Below the pieces are notes generated by a model. The model made no database searches. It had not been told where the DNA came from and saw only the letters and a program-made list of their open reading frames with translations. Position numbers and translations under genes: made by a program. This document shows, one piece after another, positions 31,026 through 37,179 of a stretch of 37,247 nt of DNA (the first letter of the stretch is position 1; each line of letters starts with the position of its first letter). Origin of the DNA: a virus; the IMG/VR virus record IMGVR_UViG_3300042465_005916, positions 1-37,247 of that record. One strand, written 5' to 3'.

Positions 31026-31685
31026 ATGGATTCTTTGTCTTATCGGTTCGGTCGCTTGTTTGCTAAGTTCGCGAAATCAGGCGGACTTTTGACGTTTGCA
31101 CTGCTGCTTTTTGTTCTTTCAGTCAGTGGTTATCTTTCGACGCCATCAAGTAAGCCTGCGAGCAGTCCTATGGCGGCTGTTTTTGATTTGCAAAAAGCCT
31201 GCGCCGGTGAGCGTTTGCAAAAGTACCAAGAGCTGATGGACAAAAAGAGTTACTGGCTGGCAAGCCTGCAGATGACTGCTTGCGGCACGCTGGGAAGCCA
31301 TCCTGAATACAAGAAAATGGAGATGGCGGCAGAGTTACTCCATTACCAGGAAGAGCTTGCGGCCAGTGGTCGAGACAAAACCCGAAAAATGGCCGCTGTC
31401 AATTCGATGATTTCGCGCGGGCACCCGGTTTCACATGCGTTGGCTGTTGAGTTTCGAAAATACGAAGAGGTTGAAATGGCACGGGCCAAGGCGGACGAAG
31501 CCAGGCTCAGGAAGTCTCAGGGCGTGACCATTGGCATGACTTATGAGGAAGTTTTGGCAAGCAGCTGGGGGCGTCCAAAAAGGGTGAACAAAACAACCAG
31601 GGCGACAAGCGAGTCCCAGCAGTGGGTCTATGACGGCGGTTATTTGTATTTTGAAAACGGTGTGCTGCGGACAATTCAGCATTAA
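31026..31685 (+). CDS. Membrane-anchored SmpA/BamE-like moron protein
   Basis: A 219-aa protein with an N-terminal membrane anchor (residues about 19-37, GGLLTFALLLFVLSVSGYL) and no lipobox, then a helical Lys/Glu-rich region. The C-terminal 55 residues (QGVTIGMTYEEVLASSWGRP ... GGYLYFENGVLRTIQH) resemble SmpA/BamE-type domains, including the GMT-EEVL helix and the closing beta hairpin. It is markedly AT-rich compared with the phage (26 of 60 G/C at 31081-31140). It faces opposite to the leftward operon and the repressor and has its own promoter, the position of rex in lambda. Superinfection exclusion or envelope change in the lysogen is a reasonable guess only. Confidence 0.72.
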   Translation: MDSLSYRFGRLFAKFAKSGGLLTFALLLFVLSVSGYLSTPSSKPASSPMAAVFDLQKACAGERLQKYQELMDKKSYWLASLQMTACGTLGSHPEYKKMEMAAELLHYQEELAASGRDKTRKMAAVNSMISRGHPVSHALAVEFRKYEEVEMARAKADEARLRKSQGVTIGMTYEEVLASSWGRPKRVNKTTRATSESQQWVYDGGYLYFENGVLRTIQH

Positions 31686-31815
31686 CTGAAACTCAAGGCC
31701 TGCGCGCTTTAAAAATAAATCTTAAAGATTGCAAACTGTAATACCCAAATTAATACTACAAATAAATATTAATACTTTTTTAGTTTTAAATAGTCTTTAA
31801 AGTTTATGATTTTGG
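31686..31815. other. AT-rich convergent intergenic stretch
   Basis: This 130-bp stretch lies between the ends of the moron gene and the repressor gene, which converge here. It is very AT-rich and holds two copies of ATTAATACT about 20 bp apart. No clear GC hairpin with T-run is visible, so how the two transcripts end is not obvious. I see no gene in it. Confidence 0.5.
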
Positions 31816-32289
31816 CTACCCAGCGGCCATTTTTCGCATTGTTTCCTGTGATCGGGCTGGGTCGTTTGCATTTGCAGCCAAGGGCATGGCTGCTTTGATT
31901 TGCCGTTCAAGCATGTCCCGCATGCTTTCGTCGGTGCTAAACCAGTCCTGCTCCGTGATGGTCTTGAACGGCCAGGTGGTTTGGATCTTGTATTGAGCAA
32001 GCGGCTCGGCGGCAAATAGATGACTGTGGTGATTGATCGACAGCGGCGGATAATCCAGCGCCCCGCGTTCAAGCCCCAATTTTTCCTCTATGTCTCGGGC
32101 CACCTCGCTGCCCATGGTTCTTGGCTTGCCAGTTTTGTGGTGGGTGGACTGATTTTTGATCTGCGACAGCGTGGCATCGGTTCGGTCCCGATCCAGCTTG
32201 ATGTTCAGGGCCGCAATTGAGCCGTGCTGGTCAATAAGTGCGACCAGCCAGTCCCTGCGGTTTTCTTCGACGGTTTTCATAGTTTCCAT
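31816..32289 (-). CDS. CI-like phage repressor, short form without protease domain
   Basis: A 157-aa protein. Residues about 12-75 form a helix-turn-helix typical of phage repressors of betaproteobacteria (WLVALIDQHGSIAALNIKLD then ATLSQIKNQSTHHKTGKPRT). The C-terminal 70 residues contain WPFKTITEQDWFSTDESM and a final amphipathic helix, with no Ser/Lys LexA-type (S24) peptidase domain. So it may dimerise through that tail and not be cleaved after DNA damage. It lies between OL and OR, is transcribed away from OR, and probably binds the 15-bp operators. The start is ATG 32289; ATG 32280 with a GGA upstream is an alternative. A protein of the antirepressor-controlled type is possible. Confidence 0.75.
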   Translation of the reverse strand: METMKTVEENRRDWLVALIDQHGSIAALNIKLDRDRTDATLSQIKNQSTHHKTGKPRTMGSEVARDIEEKLGLERGALDYPPLSINHHSHLFAAEPLAQYKIQTTWPFKTITEQDWFSTDESMRDMLERQIKAAMPLAANANDPARSQETMRKMAAG

Positions 32290-32292
32290 TGG

Positions 32293-32359
32293 ATACGCAA
32301 AGCGTAATTAAAGGAATTACGCAAAGGCTATTGACAAAGCATTACGCCGGGGCTAATAT
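32293..32359 (+). promoter_or_regulatory. PR promoter with operators OR1, OR2, OR3
   Basis: Rightward -35 TTGACA (32331-32336), a 17-bp spacer and -10 TAATAT (32354-32359). Three 15-bp operator-like sites at 24-25 bp intervals: ATACGCAAAGCGTAA (32293-32307, containing the perfect palindrome TACGCAAAGCGTA), TTACGCAAAGGCTAT (32317-32331, abutting -35) and TTACGCCGGGGCTAA (32342-32356, spacer and -10). The site nearest the repressor start would control repressor synthesis, as OR3 does in lambda. A GCGTAATT/AATTACGC inverted repeat (32302-32322) bridges the first two. Confidence 0.85.
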
Positions 32360-32366
32360 CACGGCC

Positions 32367-32612
32367 ATGAACTTGAAAGAATGGTCACAACAGTCCAGGG
32401 GGCGTCAGAAGTCCTTGGCTTGCTTCCTTGGAATTCGCCCTCCGAGCGTTTGCGATTGGGTGTCTGGCAAAAAATCGCCAAGCATCAAAGTCGCTGCCGC
32501 CATCGAGGAATTCACAGAGGGTCAAGTTACGCGAAAAGACCTTTTCCCCAACGACTGGCAACGCATCTGGCCCGAGCTGGCCGATCAGTCCTCTGCCAAC
32601 CAGGTGGCCTGA
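32367..32612 (+). CDS. YdaS/Cro-like regulator
   Basis: An 81-aa helix-turn-helix protein (QSRGRQKSLACFLGIRPPSV then CDWVSGKKSPSIKVAAAIEE) of the YdaS/Cro-like group, the first gene rightward of PR. It would act as Cro, blocking repressor synthesis and tipping to lytic growth. The start ATG 32367 lies 7 nt after the -10 box with no ribosome binding site, so the mRNA is probably leaderless. In-frame upstream codons back to 32289 are within the operators and can be excluded. The stop overlaps nothing; the next start candidate is 1 nt later. Confidence 0.82.
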   Translation: MNLKEWSQQSRGRQKSLACFLGIRPPSVCDWVSGKKSPSIKVAAAIEEFTEGQVTRKDLFPNDWQRIWPELADQSSANQVA

Positions 32613-32613
32613 C

Positions 32614-32829
32614 ATGGATTTGATCGACTCCGTTTTGTCCACCGTGTACGCCATGGCCCGTGCCCGCGCTACAGCGCAAGCCGAGACAACTGCTGCACTA
32701 GCACGGTGGTCGACCGATACACCTCGGCCACAGCGTCCTGCCGTGTTTTTGGCAGCAGCGCGGACTCGTGCAGCTCTGCAAGCCGCCCGAGGGTTGTCTC
32801 CATTTCGTCGCGCTCGGGGTGGTGTTTGA
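32614..32829 (+). CDS. Doubtful small early protein (rightward)
   Basis: A 71-aa open frame beginning 1 nt after the Cro-like stop. The first 30 residues (MDLIDSVLSTVYAMARARAT) look like real coding sequence with the phage's codon use. The remaining Arg/Ala/Pro-rich part looks like the shadow of the minus-strand frame at 32669-32911. It could be a truncated remnant of a longer gene whose end was replaced, or not translated beyond a short peptide. Confidence 0.35.
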   Translation: MDLIDSVLSTVYAMARARATAQAETTAALARWSTDTPRPQRPAVFLAAARTRAALQAARGLSPFRRARGGV

Positions 32830-32911
32830 GCATGGCCGCGCAAATGCTCATCAATGCCAGCACCCGCGCTTCGGCCTTTGTTAGCCGTGCGGTCAGTTCG
32901 TCCAGTTCCAT
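32669..32911 (-). CDS. Possible antisense helical protein in early region
   Basis: An 80-aa frame on the minus strand, opposite to its neighbours. The product (MELDELTARLTKAEARVLAL, later ERDEMETTLGRLAELHESAL) has the Leu/Glu/Lys/Met balance and GC-biased third positions of a real helical protein, much better than the overlapping rightward frame. The ribosome binding site is weak (ACGAGA). It would be transcribed toward the repressor, against PR. If real, it is an isolated counter-oriented gene or gives an antisense RNA to the early transcript. Confidence 0.5.
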   Translation of the reverse strand: MELDELTARLTKAEARVLALMSICAAMLKHHPERDEMETTLGRLAELHESALLPKTRQDAVAEVYRSTTVLVQQLSRLAL

Positions 32912-32948
32912 CGTTTTGTTCTCGTTTCATTTTTGAGGGTCTTACACC

Positions 32949-33149
32949 ATGTATGCCGATCCGCGTCACATCCGAAACAACCGCATCAACCTGTCCCTGA
33001 CAGACACCGAGCGCCGCGCCATCGAGGCCATTGCTGAGCTCAACTGCACGCAGCCCGCTGTGCTGGTGCGTGATTTGATGATCGAATTTTTGCGTTCGTC
33101 TGTCAGTGATTCTGCGCACACAGACCCGCAAATGCGAGCCACACATTGA
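32949..33149 (+). CDS. Ribbon-helix-helix protein (Arc/CopG-like)
   Basis: A 66-aa protein with a beta strand and two helices of the ribbon-helix-helix fold: RNNRINLSLTDTERRAIEAI, then QPAVLVRDLMIEFLRS. Small proteins of this kind bind operators as dimers. It lies on the rightward early transcript behind the Cro-like gene and before another small protein of similar style. A ggg-containing weak ribosome binding site (tgagggtc) precedes ATG. Its target is unknown. Confidence 0.72.
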   Translation: MYADPRHIRNNRINLSLTDTERRAIEAIAELNCTQPAVLVRDLMIEFLRSSVSDSAHTDPQMRATH

Positions 33150-33179
33150 GCCCGCTTCCGTCACTTTCAAGTCACGCAA

Positions 33180-33374
33180 ATGAGCGCCAAACCCGAACCC
33201 ACCACCACGGTCACAGCCACGCTGTCACCGCAAGAGCTGGACCGCCTGGAGCGCTACGCCCAAGCCCATGGCATGACCCCCGAGCAAGCCGCCACCCACG
33301 CCGTCAGCCAAGCCTTGGCCGCCCGCTACGTGACCAACAAACGCATCAACAACATCGTGAGGTTCCCCAAATGA
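33180..33374 (+). CDS. Small RHH-like or helical regulator
   Basis: A 64-aa protein with a Thr-rich strand (TTTVTATLSPQELDRLERYA) followed by two helices (GMTPEQAATHAVSQALAARY) and a basic end, compatible with a second ribbon-helix-helix protein. It starts 30 nt after the previous gene and overlaps the next by 4 nt. It is likely a regulator or antitoxin-like DNA-binding protein; no toxin-like partner is seen beside it. Confidence 0.6.
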   Translation: MSAKPEPTTTVTATLSPQELDRLERYAQAHGMTPEQAATHAVSQALAARYVTNKRINNIVRFPK

Positions 33375-33721
33375 CCGAAGCCGTGATGACTGCCCCTGAG
33401 CGCGTGAGTTCGCTCGATACCCAATCCGACAGCTACCGCGCCATCAACCCCAAAAAGCTGGCCAAGCAACAGCAAGAGATCCTGGACGTGGTGGCCAGTG
33501 GCTGCCACCCGATGGTGGGCGACATGAGCCTGGTCGAGATTCAACGGGCCTATGAGGCCACCTACAACACCCGCATCGATGTGGCCAGGGTCTCGGCCCG
33601 CGTCAGCAACCTGATCGCCGGTGGCCAGCTGCACCGCAAGGTGGACCCGCGCCCCTGCACGATCACGCGCCGCATGGTGCACCCGGTTTTCCCTGCCCAA
33701 AAGCAGACCTCGTTTGTTTAA
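33371..33721 (+). CDS. Winged-helix-like early protein
   Basis: A 116-aa protein with a probable winged helix between residues about 30 and 95 (KLAKQQQEILDVVASGCHPM, SLVEIQRAYEATYNTRIDVA, RVSARVSNLIAGGQLHRKVD), ending in a basic tail. The pattern resembles small phage DNA-binding proteins that sit just before the replication initiator. The start overlaps the preceding stop by 4 nt; the longer frame from 33146 is a shadow. A role in replication or early regulation is inferred. Confidence 0.65.
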   Translation: MTEAVMTAPERVSSLDTQSDSYRAINPKKLAKQQQEILDVVASGCHPMVGDMSLVEIQRAYEATYNTRIDVARVSARVSNLIAGGQLHRKVDPRPCTITRRMVHPVFPAQKQTSFV

Positions 33722-33755
33722 CGCCTCAGATACCCGAAGGCTTTGAACGTGTTTC

Positions 33756-33818
33756 GCCCCATTGCTAGAGCTGGCTTGATCACCGGCTTGAAAACTGCAC
33801 CGACCAGCGCAATGGGGC
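33756..33818. other. Long-range 10-bp inverted repeat before replication genes
   Basis: GCCCCATTGC (33756-33765) and GCAATGGGGC (33809-33818) are perfectly complementary and 43 nt apart, in the 129-bp gap between the winged-helix gene and the 39-aa gene. The loop holds a GGCTTGA tandem (33773 and 33785 region). It could fold into an RNA leader structure or bind a protein. An open frame using TTG at 33743 crosses it but has no ribosome binding site. Confidence 0.5.
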
Positions 33819-33850
33819 ACCTATTTTCTGTCGGCGAAAGGTCGGATGTC

Positions 33851-33970
33851 ATGAGCGTTTATCAGCGATACGAGCAGGCCAAAAGCGCCTGGGCACACCA
33901 ACACCCCAGCGCCACACCTGAGCAGCTTGAGCAGGCCTTCAAGGCCATTGCAGAACGGTTGGGGGTTTGA
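33851..33970 (+). CDS. 39-aa early protein
   Basis: A short gene for MSVYQRYEQAKSAWAHQHPS followed by ATPEQLEQAFKAIAERLGV. The helical YQ-YE-AK-AW-HP-AT-EQ-E-A pattern is one I know from tiny proteins encoded just before phage replication genes, so I prefer this ATG over the TTG-started longer form. It ends 1 nt before the initiator gene. It may fold as a two-helix unit; function unknown. Confidence 0.6.
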   Translation: MSVYQRYEQAKSAWAHQHPSATPEQLEQAFKAIAERLGV

Positions 33971-33971
33971 T

Positions 33972-34808
33972 ATGGCGGGCGATTGGATCAAGATGCGATC
34001 AAACCTTTGGGATGACCCGCGCATTGCACGCTTGGCAGACCTGACCGAAAGCTCAGAGGCTGCAGTGGTTGGTGGCTTGTATTGGCTTTGGGCCGCTGCC
34101 GATCAGCACAGCACCGATGGCATCATGCACGGCCTGTCACTCAAAGGCATCGACCGCAAGACTGGCGTGAAGGGTTTGGGGCAGGCATTGTGCGACATTG
34201 GCTGGCTGGCTGATCACCCTGAAGGCGTGCGCATCCAAAACTTTGAAGACCACAATGGAAGTAGCGCAAAGAAACGCTGCCAAACAGCAAAACGCGCCGC
34301 AAACTGCAAAGGCGGTAACGCTAAAAAGAGCAAAGAATCACAGCATGAAGGCATTGAAGGTAACGCAGAAGTAACGCTCACAGCGTTACCGGAAACAGAA
34401 AAAAGCGATCAAACAGCGTTACCCAGAGAAAGAGAAGAGAAGAGTATAAATACCCCCATACCCCCAACGGGGGCAAAAACCGAAAACGCAGCGATTGGCT
34501 TGCCGACCTGGTTGGCCACGATCAAGGCCAAAGGCGAAGACCCCATCCCGGCTGACGATCCGGTTTTTGAGTACGCCGACAGCGTGGGCATACCGCGTGA
34601 GCACCTTCGGCTGGCTTGGCGTGAGTTTCGAGAGCGCTACAGCCTGCCAGGTGCCAAGCGGTACAAAAACTGGCGCACCGTTTTTGGCAAGGCCGTGCGG
34701 GGCAATTGGTTCAAGCTCTGGCACTTTGCCGGTGACGCCTGCGCCCTGACCACCACTGGCGTGCAAGCCAAACGCGCAGCCGAAGCCAACGCATGGGTGG
34801 CAGCATGA
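33972..34808 (+). CDS. Replication initiator (O/DnaT-like)
   Basis: A 278-aa initiator. The N-terminal 105 residues (DWIKMRSNLWDDPRIARLAD through HPEGVRIQNFEDHNGSSAKK) are the winged-helix region common to a broad class of phage replication proteins. A long hydrophilic linker (about 110-175) is encoded by DNA containing repeats that look like origin iterons. The C-terminal 100 residues (DPVFEYADSVGIPREHLRLA then YKNWRTVFGKAVRGNWFKLW) match the DnaT-like DNA-binding domain. It should bind the origin within its own gene and load the DnaB-type helicase encoded next, with which it overlaps by 4 nt. The start ATG 33972 is preferred to the 15-residue longer form. Confidence 0.82.
   Translation: MAGDWIKMRSNLWDDPRIARLADLTESSEAAVVGGLYWLWAAADQHSTDGIMHGLSLKGIDRKTGVKGLGQALCDIGWLADHPEGVRIQNFEDHNGSSAKKRCQTAKRAANCKGGNAKKSKESQHEGIEGNAEVTLTALPETEKSDQTALPREREEKSINTPIPPTGAKTENAAIGLPTWLATIKAKGEDPIPADDPVFEYADSVGIPREHLRLAWREFRERYSLPGAKRYKNWRTVFGKAVRGNWFKLWHFAGDACALTTTGVQAKRAAEANAWVAA
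34314..34450. other. Candidate replication origin: iterons plus purine/AT-rich tract
   Basis: Five copies of the octamer GGTAACGC or its complement lie within 110 bp: 34314-34321, 34359-34366, 34370-34377 (AGTAACGC, one mismatch), then GCGTTACC at 34383-34390 and 34416-34423. A purine run (34424-34440) and AT-rich tataaat follow. Position inside the linker of the initiator gene and the adjoining strand-biased tract match the lambda origin inside O. Confidence 0.72.
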
Positions 34809-36166
34809 GCGCCGAAACCCTGAACAAGCTGGCCAGCCATGAGGCCGAATCGGGCATCCTCGGCGCTTTGCTGCTCGACAACAACGCGCTGGACCGTGTG
34901 AGCGACCGCCTCAAGCCCGAGCACTTTTTCAACGCCGTCAACCGCGAGGTTTACGCCGAAGTCTGCGCCCAGGTGCTGTCGGGCAAGCAGGCTGATGTGA
35001 TCACCGTTTTTCAGGCCATGGGTGGCCGCATTGGGCTGGATGACCTGAACGCCTTGGCGCAGTTTGTGCCCAGCGCTGCCAACATCCGCCGCTATGCCGA
35101 CACCGTGATCGAGCGTGCCAAGTCACGCGGCCTGCTGTCAGTGAGTGCCGAAATCACCGAACTGGCCCAAGACCACGCCAGATCCATCGAAGACCGTGTG
35201 GAAGCTGCGCAGGGCCAGCTGTCCAAGCTGATCGACGATGCGCCGCGTGACGATTGGGTGAGCGCCCACGAAGGTGCCATTGCCCACATCGACACCATCG
35301 AAGCAAGGGCCGAAGGCAAGATCACCGCATGGCCGACTGGCCTGTATGACCTGGACGAAATCCTCGAGGGTGGCATGCGCCCTGGTGAGCTGGTGGTGGT
35401 GGGTGCGCGGCCATCCATGGGCAAAACAGCCTTGGCCATGAGCATCGGCCTGCACATGGCTGCCGACTACACCGTGGGCATGCTGAGCATGGAAATGCCG
35501 CACAGCGAACTGCGCGACCGCCAAACCGCCATCCTCGGAAAAATCAGCCTGTCCACCGTCAAGCGGCCCAGCAAAGGCCTGCAGTGGGACAGCGTGGTCG
35601 ATGGCGTGGAGAAAGCCAAAAACCTGAATTGGTACGCCAGCGACCAAGGCGGACTGAACATCAACCAGGTGCGCAGCAAGGCCCGAAACCTTAAGCGCCT
35701 GCACGGCCTGAACGTGCTGATCATCGACTACATCGGCCTGATGTCGGGCTTGGATGGCAAGCAACAACGCGCCTACCAGCTGGAAGAGATCAGCCGGGGC
35801 TTGAAAAACTTGGCCAAAGAGCTGGGCATCGCCGTGCTGTGCTTGGCTCAGGTCAACCGCAAGGTCGAGGATCGGGCTGAGCACGCGCCTGTTCTGTCCG
35901 ACCTGCGCGACTCTGGCGCCATCGAGCAGGATGCCGATGTGGTCATGTTCGTTCATCGCCCCATTCAGCAAAAGCCAGATCTGCCCGAAGACTTCCGCAA
36001 CTACGCCAAGGTCACCATCGCCAAGAACCGCCAAGGCCGCTGCGGTGTGGTCAACCTCGCATACATCGGGGACCAAACCCGCTTTGACAGCTGGTCAGGC
36101 CAAGCCCCCAACGCCCGCACCGCCACTTATTCATCCAAGCCAAAAGGCTTTGGCCATGACGACTGA
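34805..36166 (+). CDS. Replicative DNA helicase (DnaB type)
   Basis: A 453-aa hexameric helicase. The N-terminal domain (HEAESGILGALLLDNNALDR) is DnaB-like. The RecA-like C-terminal domain shows Walker A GARPSMGKTALA (about residues 200-211), MLSMEMPHSELRDR, Walker B VLIIDYIGLM (about 303-312), the QVNRKVEDR region and DLRDSGAIEQDADVV with the conserved motif near 380. So the phage supplies its own helicase instead of a P-type loader. ATG 34805 overlaps the initiator stop by 4 nt; the frame from 34793 is less likely. It overlaps the next gene by 11 nt. Confidence 0.95.
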   Translation: MSAETLNKLASHEAESGILGALLLDNNALDRVSDRLKPEHFFNAVNREVYAEVCAQVLSGKQADVITVFQAMGGRIGLDDLNALAQFVPSAANIRRYADTVIERAKSRGLLSVSAEITELAQDHARSIEDRVEAAQGQLSKLIDDAPRDDWVSAHEGAIAHIDTIEARAEGKITAWPTGLYDLDEILEGGMRPGELVVVGARPSMGKTALAMSIGLHMAADYTVGMLSMEMPHSELRDRQTAILGKISLSTVKRPSKGLQWDSVVDGVEKAKNLNWYASDQGGLNINQVRSKARNLKRLHGLNVLIIDYIGLMSGLDGKQQRAYQLEEISRGLKNLAKELGIAVLCLAQVNRKVEDRAEHAPVLSDLRDSGAIEQDADVVMFVHRPIQQKPDLPEDFRNYAKVTIAKNRQGRCGVVNLAYIGDQTRFDSWSGQAPNARTATYSSKPKGFGHDD

Positions 36167-36389
36167 CAACACAAAGACACCATGCACCTCTTGCGAATAC
36201 TCAAAACAACAGCCGCTCAGTGGTCGGTACAGCATGACCTGCACCCACTGCTGCGCCCGCTTGATCCGATCGGCGCGGCCACTCAAAGGCGCTCAAATGG
36301 CCATGTTCGCAGCCATTGCCAGGCACCAGGGCGCACCCTCACGGGCAGCGGTGCTGCAAGCCATCAAGGCCATGGACGCACAGGGGTGA
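36156..36389 (+). CDS. Small zinc-finger protein
   Basis: A 77-aa protein with CTSC (residues 10-13) and CTHCC (29-33) forming a probable four-Cys zinc finger, then a helical half (AMFAAIARHQGAPSRAAVLQ). Similar proteins follow the helicase gene in many phages of Burkholderiales; the role is unknown, maybe nucleic-acid binding in replication. The start lies inside the helicase end (11-nt overlap) in another frame; the longer open frame upstream is a shadow. Confidence 0.7.
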   Translation: MTTDNTKTPCTSCEYSKQQPLSGRYSMTCTHCCARLIRSARPLKGAQMAMFAAIARHQGAPSRAAVLQAIKAMDAQG

Positions 36390-36393
36390 CAGC

Positions 36394-37179
36394 ATGAAGA
36401 TCGACATTCGCCATAACCTTCCAAATATTCAGGCTGCCTATGACCGCGCTGCAAAGCAGGTCCCGTTCGCCTTGGCCAAAGCCCTGAACGAGACAGCAGC
36501 ATCGGCCAAGACCAATGTGCAAAAGGAAATGCGCAAAGTCTTCAATCGGCCGACCAATTGGGTGATCAACAGCCTGCGCATCAAGTACGCATCCAAGTCA
36601 AAGCTGAGCGCCGAGCTGGCCTTCAAAGACAAGAACAGCGCCGAAAGCAGCCGCAGCATGCTGGAGCCTCACATCTTCGGTGGCAAGCGCAGGCACAAGA
36701 CCATGGAGACGCGCCTGATCCGGCGCGGCATCCTGCCTTCAGGCTGGCATGTCGTGCCTGGTGGTGGTGCCAGGCTGGACGCCTATGGAAACATGAGCCG
36801 TGGTGAGATCTCATTGATCCTGAACGTGCTGGGCACATACACCGAGTCAGGCTACAACAAAGCCAACGCAGCCACACGCGCACGCATGGCCAAGGGCAAC
36901 GTCAAAAAGGGCGTTTACGGGTACGAGCTGTGGGTCAACCCGGTAGGTGGCAAAGCCAAGCACATACCACCGGGCATCTACAAACGAGTGGCAACACCAT
37001 TCGGCTCAAGCCTCAAGCCCATGCTGATCTTTGTGCGCAGCGTGAGTTACAAGCAAACGCTGGGCTTCTTTCCCATCGTCAACGCCACCGCCAAGAAAGA
37101 ATTTTCAACCCGGTTCGATGTTGCCTTCGACAAGGCTTTGCAGTCGGCCTTCTACCGTGTGCAGGGGTCGCTGCTGTGA
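36394..37179 (+). CDS. Minor tail protein (gpZ-like), tentative
   Basis: A 261-aa protein of the style of prophage minor tail protein Z. The N-terminus has NLPNIQAAYDRAAKQVPFAL then AKALNETAASAKTNVQKEMR, the middle is basic with VVPGGGARLDAYG, and the end is PIVNATAKKEFSTRFDVAFD. In lambda, Z completes the tail end that joins the head. Here the gene lies alone to the right of the replication genes and just before the cos region, far in map order from the tail genes but, on the circle, directly ahead of the terminase. Codon use is a little less GC-biased. An unrelated head-completion role is possible. Confidence 0.6.
   Translation: MKIDIRHNLPNIQAAYDRAAKQVPFALAKALNETAASAKTNVQKEMRKVFNRPTNWVINSLRIKYASKSKLSAELAFKDKNSAESSRSMLEPHIFGGKRRHKTMETRLIRRGILPSGWHVVPGGGARLDAYGNMSRGEISLILNVLGTYTESGYNKANAATRARMAKGNVKKGVYGYELWVNPVGGKAKHIPPGIYKRVATPFGSSLKPMLIFVRSVSYKQTLGFFPIVNATAKKEFSTRFDVAFDKALQSAFYRVQGSLL

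Noticed and set aside
33180-33374. Antitoxin of a toxin-antitoxin pair with a neighbour
   Set aside because: Neighbouring genes look like DNA-binding regulators or replication proteins; no toxin-like fold such as RelE, MazF or PIN is visible.
33743-33850. Longer TTG-started version of the 39-aa protein
   Set aside because: No ribosome binding site before the TTG, the added sequence overlaps a strong inverted repeat and looks non-conserved, while the ATG at 33851 gives the expected compact protein.
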